Below, piece by piece: positions 5,513 through 8,211 of a DNA stretch of 8,211 bases. Location: the NCBI GenBank assembly GCA_021780935.1, contig JAJXXT010000105.1, positions 1 through 8,211 on the forward strand. Reading direction: 5' to 3'. Source of the stretch: Pseudomonadota bacterium (GTDB lineage: Bacteria; Pseudomonadota; Alphaproteobacteria; Acetobacterales; Acetobacteraceae). The translations under genes were made by a program, and so were the position numbers. The notes beneath the pieces are model-generated. The model made no database searches, was not told where the DNA came from, and worked only from the letters and a program-made list of their open reading frames with translations. Numbering within the stretch: position 1 is the stretch's first letter; each line of letters starts with the position of its first letter.

Positions 5513-6631
5513 TCAGGTGGGGGCGGCGCGGCTGGCGCGTTGGCCGGCGGTGGGGTGCGAGGCACCGCTCAGGCTCGCGGCGAGGGCGTCATGCAGCCAT
5601 CCGCCCGGCATGCCGTGCAGGAAAATCGCCTGCCGCCGGGCCAGATGTTCGGCCGTCATGCCGACCTGATCGGGGCGGAAGAATTGCGGGTCGCTGGTGA
5701 ACATCAGGTAGGCCTGCATCTCGTTGTACATCAGCTCCTCGTTGGTCGTGTCGTAGCCCTCGGAGCCGAGGAAGCGGCGCACCGAGGCCCGTTCCCCGGC
5801 GGTCAACGTCGTGTGCCAGAAGTGCCGGACGAAGCGCGCGTAATCGGGATCGCTGAAAAAGATGCCGTGCGATAGCTCGTGATGCAGGATCGCGTAGCGC
5901 GCGGCCAGCGTGATGTCGGGGTGGGCGCCCACCGCGGGGATCGAAATGAGGCCGCGGCGGATGCCGGGAGCGAACCAGCCCTCCTGCGTCAGCAGGCGGC
6001 GCAACGTTTCTTCGTCGGCGCCGAGTGCGATCTTCGCGGCATCGGCCAGCGCGAAGAAGCGACGCAACGAGGCCGCGCTGTAGTCGTGGCCATAATAATA
6101 GGTCGCGATCGTTGCGCCATCGTTGCGGATGGCGGCAAGCAGCTCGGGCTCGCTCAGCACACGATCGCGCGGCGTGCCGGACTTTTCGATCAGCGCCGCG
6201 ACGCGATCGAGCATCAGGCCCTGCTGCTGCATGGTGGCGAAATCCAGCACCAGGACACGCGCCGCGTGGGCGAAGCGGAAAACGGTCACGCCCGGGGCGG
6301 TGGCGTTGTGCAGGATCGCGCGTTCGGTCGCGTCGCGGATGAGGAATTCGGGCCGGCGCGCGGGGTTTGGCGGCGGTGGGCTGGCGGGGGCGGGCCCGCT
6401 CGCCGTGCCGTGGTTGGCGTGGCGGGTCAGGAAATACGCCGCGCCGAGCAGGCAGCCGGCGCAGACGACGCCGCCGGCCGCAAGCCATGCGCGCCGGCCG
6501 ACGCGCGCAGCCGAGGGGGGCGCCGGCGGTGTTGAGCGGGCGGATTCGCGAGCGGGCAGCACCACGGTGTCGTCCGTGTCCGGATCCGGATTCCGTCGCG
6601 CGCGGGCTGCGGTCGGTCGAGGTGGTTTCAT
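5513..6631 (-). CDS. Uncharacterised membrane-anchored HExxH metallopeptidase-like protein
   Basis: I do not recognise a named family for this 372-residue protein. Residues 1-45 are Pro/Arg-rich and probably cytoplasmic. Residues 48-68 form one membrane segment behind Arg46-Arg47, and a Pro-rich linker (80-94) leads to a globular domain (about 95-360) that would be periplasmic. That domain carries HHELSH (250-255), a zinc-protease HExxH motif, and a downstream Glu304 in MYNEMQAYLM (301-310) that could be the third zinc ligand, giving a gluzincin-like arrangement. Conserved-looking aromatics (YYYGHDY 178-184, FWHTT 271-275) surround it. A Tat signal was considered because of the RR before the hydrophobic segment, but the match is poor. 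The start is ATG 6631; GTG four codons earlier is also possible and neither has a clear Shine-Dalgarno sequence. Function and substrate are unknown. Confidence 0.8.
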   Translation of the reverse strand: MKPPRPTAARARRNPDPDTDDTVVLPARESARSTPPAPPSAARVGRRAWLAAGGVVCAGCLLGAAYFLTRHANHGTASGPAPASPPPPNPARRPEFLIRDATERAILHNATAPGVTVFRFAHAARVLVLDFATMQQQGLMLDRVAALIEKSGTPRDRVLSEPELLAAIRNDGATIATYYYGHDYSAASLRRFFALADAAKIALGADEETLRRLLTQEGWFAPGIRRGLISIPAVGAHPDITLAARYAILHHELSHGIFFSDPDYARFVRHFWHTTLTAGERASVRRFLGSEGYDTTNEELMYNEMQAYLMFTSDPQFFRPDQVGMTAEHLARRQAIFLHGMPGGWLHDALAASLSGASHPTAGQRASRAAPT

Positions 6632-6746
6632 GTCACGCACCGAAATCGTTCGCTTGGGCGGCGAGGGATGGAGGGCGTCGAAGCGCGCGCGGTGCCGGTG
6701 GCGCGGCAGGCTTCGCGACCGCTCCGCGCCGGGCGGGAGTGGCGCG

Positions 6747-6776
6747 ATGCTAGGCGGCCGCAGCGCGTGCCTGCAA
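6747..6776 (-). promoter_or_regulatory. Possible sigma-70-type promoter for the metallopeptidase gene
   Basis: On the minus strand TTGCAG (6776-6771) and TAGCAT (6752-6747) are separated by 18 bases, a fair match to -35/-10 elements in a G+C-rich background. It would give a leader of roughly 105-115 bases before ATG 6631. The rest of 6632-6770 shows no other clear signal. Confidence 0.25.
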
Positions 6777-6830
6777 CTGAATCCGGTGCCGATCCAGCAC
6801 GCGCCCGGCCGGGGCGTCCGCCAGCGCCAT

Positions 6831-6860
6831 ATCCGACCAGATAGAATCATCTGGCCGGAT
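6831..6860. repeat. 12-bp inverted repeat in the gap after EAL-like gene B
   Basis: ATCCGACCAGAT (6831-6842) and ATCTGGCCGGAT (6849-6860) form a 12-bp inverted repeat with one mismatch and a 6-base spacer. On the minus-strand RNA the mismatch becomes a G-U pair, so the hairpin is fully paired. It could be a REP-like element, an operator, or part of a larger structured region with 6864-6907. Confidence 0.65.
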
Positions 6861-6863
6861 TTC

Positions 6864-6907
6864 TTGCTCCAGGAAACTCGGAATCCAGAGCAACCGGAGA
6901 TTGCTCT
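6864..6907 (-). terminator. Overlapping hairpins at the end of EAL-like gene B
   Basis: AGAGCAA (6887-6893) and TTGCTCT (6901-6907) form a perfect 7-bp stem that includes the stop codon of gene B. A second TTGCTC at 6864-6869 can pair with the same GAGCAA (6888-6893), extended by GGA/TCC (6872-6874/6884-6886). The two stems exclude each other. Placement suggests a terminator for gene B, but there is no strong T-run. Confidence 0.45.
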
Positions 6908-7907
6908 AGGTGGGGAGGGGCTCGCAGCGGCCCGGCATGCTGGCGCGCTCGATCCGGTCCGGGGCCAGTGCCTGCAGGTCGGCGCCGGCTTCGGCGATGC
7001 GGTCGGGGAGATGCAGCAACACCTTGCGGCCGCGCGCGTGCAGCCATTCGCGGGCGAGGAGATAGGCGGCGGGCTCGGCGGCGATATCGAGCAGGTCGAA
7101 GCCGACCATGACCTCGCCGGCGGTCTGCGGCGGCAGGGAGGCGTCGAAGCGGCGGAAGGACGGGCCGAGAACGGTGAGCGGCGGCAGCATGAAGGCCAAG
7201 GGGCCGAGGGGACGGCTCGGCTCGTCCTCCAGATGCACCAGCAGCCGCTCGGCGGCCGCGGCGCGCAGCCGGCGGGGTGCATCGGTGCCGGCCGCCGAGT
7301 CGGCGCCAGGCAGCAAGGTTTCGAGCAGTGCCGGCAGATCGACGGTGAGACGGGTCCAGCCCGGCGTGCCCGGCGTGCTGTCGGCGAGCGAACCGACGCG
7401 AACGAAGCCGCCGATGTCGAGCGGGCCGATCGCGGCTTCGAGACGGGCGACGCGCTCCGCGTCCAGCACGAGGCGGGCCGGCGGAGCGGGGGGCCGTGTG
7501 ACGACGGCGCGGCGGCGCAGGCTCGCGGCGGCGGCCGCGGCGACGGTCTCGGCGTGTTGCGGCAGATCATAGAGATCGGCGACGTCGGTGCCCTCCGCTC
7601 CCTCGAACAAGGCGCCGAGATCGCGCAGGCAGGCTTCGAGCGGAGCCTCGCCGCGCCAGACGATGGCGAGGTCGCGGTTCGGCAGGTCGAGCATTTCCGC
7701 GCGCTGGGCGAGCGTGAGCGGCGACACCGCTTCGCGCGCCAGGCGCAGATGGTGCGGGCGTGACCAGTCCCGCGGCAGGCGCGACAGTCGCAGCAGCAGC
7801 ACGCGCCGGCCGACCTGGGCAAGCGCGCTCTGGTGCGCGATGGCGGCGAGCCGGCGGGCGGCGCGTTCGCCGGCTTGCTCGCTGGCGTGGACCAGGACGG
7901 TGCTCAT
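6906..7907 (-). CDS. EAL-like protein B, degenerate and C-terminally short
   Basis: The 333-residue protein is tentatively placed with Rhodospirillales proteins that have a variable N-terminal half and a degenerate EAL (c-di-GMP phosphodiesterase) fold. Residues 1-130 contain RLSRLPRDWSRPHHLRLARE (40-59) and a VWRG strand. Residues about 155-320 follow the EAL layout: a strand at 164-172, LPALLETLLPG (190-200), LTVLGPSFRRFDASLP (244-259), VMVGFDLLDI (266-275) and ARGRKVLLHL (291-300). Catalytic residues are missing: there is no EAL motif (TRL at 185-187), no ExTE glutamate and no DDFG. The fold stops at DRIER, so its second half is absent. ATG 7907 overlaps the stop of gene A as ATGA, and coupled translation is likely. 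It would be a non-enzymatic partner or a decayed paralogue. Fold assignment rests on pattern recognition only. Confidence 0.6.
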   Translation of the reverse strand: MSTVLVHASEQAGERAARRLAAIAHQSALAQVGRRVLLLRLSRLPRDWSRPHHLRLAREAVSPLTLAQRAEMLDLPNRDLAIVWRGEAPLEACLRDLGALFEGAEGTDVADLYDLPQHAETVAAAAAASLRRRAVVTRPPAPPARLVLDAERVARLEAAIGPLDIGGFVRVGSLADSTPGTPGWTRLTVDLPALLETLLPGADSAAGTDAPRRLRAAAAERLLVHLEDEPSRPLGPLAFMLPPLTVLGPSFRRFDASLPPQTAGEVMVGFDLLDIAAEPAAYLLAREWLHARGRKVLLHLPDRIAEAGADLQALAPDRIERASMPGRCEPLPT

Positions 7908-8211
7908 CGGGCGGAGGAATCCCCGCGGCGCGGATCGAGGCCGAGCAGGCGGGCGGTGGCGCGGCCGGCGACGGCGCCGATGCCCGCGGCGCGGCAGGCC
8001 GAGAGGGAAGCGACGCTGTCGACGCCCGTGGCCAGCATCCGCGCGGGCGTGGCTCGCAGCAACGCCGCGTCGCCGCGCTGCCATGCCGGATCCCAGGGCA
8101 CGACCAGCAGTGAGACGCTCATCGTTGAAGGATCGAAAAGGCGCAGCGCCTGCGCCGGCAAGGCCGCGGCGAGCCGATGCCCCGCATGCGCGAGCGCGGC
8201 CGCGGCGCGGC
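7904..8211 (-). CDS. EAL-like protein A, C-terminal part (gene continues beyond right edge)
   Basis: Only the last 101 residues are visible; the frame is open through base 8209 and the start lies outside the window. The segment follows the C-terminal half of an EAL fold. HAGHRLAAALP (8-18) aligns with the strand that bears DDFG, SLLVVPWDPAW (33-43) with the DxIKID strand, MLATGVDS (58-65) with the AEGVET motif, and GIGAVAGR (76-83) with the GCDxxQGY end. Each catalytic position visible is altered: no Asp-Asp, no Lys, Thr for the Glu of EGVE, and Ala for the Gln of QG. The protein is probably catalytically inactive towards c-di-GMP. Its stop overlaps the start of gene B by four bases (ATGA). 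TTG at 8161 is not taken as the start because the fold extends upstream of it. Confidence 0.55.
   Translation of the reverse strand, partial: RAAAALAHAGHRLAAALPAQALRLFDPSTMSVSLLVVPWDPAWQRGDAALLRATPARMLATGVDSVASLSACRAAGIGAVAGRATARLLGLDPRRGDSSAR

Noticed and set aside
3883..5565. An apparent fusion of the permease with a long N-terminal region
   Set aside because: The upstream 289 codons are a shadow of the ATPase gene in another frame. The TGATG overlap at 4698 marks the true start.
5558..6631. Tat signal or lipobox in the metallopeptidase-like protein (RRAWLAAGG, CAGC)
   Set aside because: The twin arginine lacks the usual flanking residues, and the cysteine lies inside the hydrophobic stretch rather than at a cleavage site. 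A plain membrane anchor explains it better.
5513..7822. A single minus-strand open frame joining the metallopeptidase to a long N-terminal extension
   Set aside because: The part above 6631 is Arg/Pro/Ser-rich, overlaps EAL-like gene B in another frame and crosses the structured intergenic element. The protein-like sequence starts at ATG 6631.
1..8211. CtrA binding sites (TTAA-N7-TTAA) in the intergenic gaps
   Set aside because: No full-length site was seen by eye in the gaps, so no claim of CtrA control over the neighbouring genes is made.

Overview
The window is about 70% G+C and is almost fully packed with protein genes. The first gene is a near-canonical CtrA, the cell-cycle response regulator restricted to Alphaproteobacteria. 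Together with the base composition and the style of the other proteins this suggests Rhodospirillales, plausibly Acetobacteraceae; the family-level placement is an inference. No rRNA, tRNA, CRISPR array, transposase or phage gene was found.

Layout: only ctrA (1-732, 5' end cut by the window edge) is on the plus strand. It converges on a minus-strand LysE/RhtB-type exporter (818-1432). Further right, all on the minus strand, are: a DapA/NanA-superfamily aldolase lacking the DHDPS substrate arginine (1545-2459), transcribed after a YcgN/UPF0260 Cys-cluster protein (2496-2960); a SYLF-domain lipoprotein (3072-3770); an ABC-2 exporter made of a permease (3883-4698) and an ATPase (4698-5441) whose genes overlap by one base; an uncharacterised membrane-anchored protein with an HExxH zinc-protease motif (5513-6631); and two coupled genes whose products look like catalytically dead EAL-fold proteins (6906-7907, and 7904 to beyond the right edge).

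Likely transcription units are [EAL-like A, EAL-like B], [metallopeptidase, possibly with the ABC genes 71 bp downstream], [ABC ATPase, permease], [SYLF], [ycgN, dapA-like], [lysE-like] and [ctrA]. The genes form no obvious single pathway. Shared themes are envelope and export functions and signalling (CtrA, EAL-like pair).

The least ordinary parts are the degenerate EAL-like pair, whose downstream member stops half-way through the fold; a lower-G+C structured element (6831-6907) just after that gene; the unrecognised HExxH protein; and several intergenic gaps with stacked inverted repeats, two of which could form mutually exclusive hairpins. No gene-free stretch exceeds 300 bp; the longest is 6632-6905.
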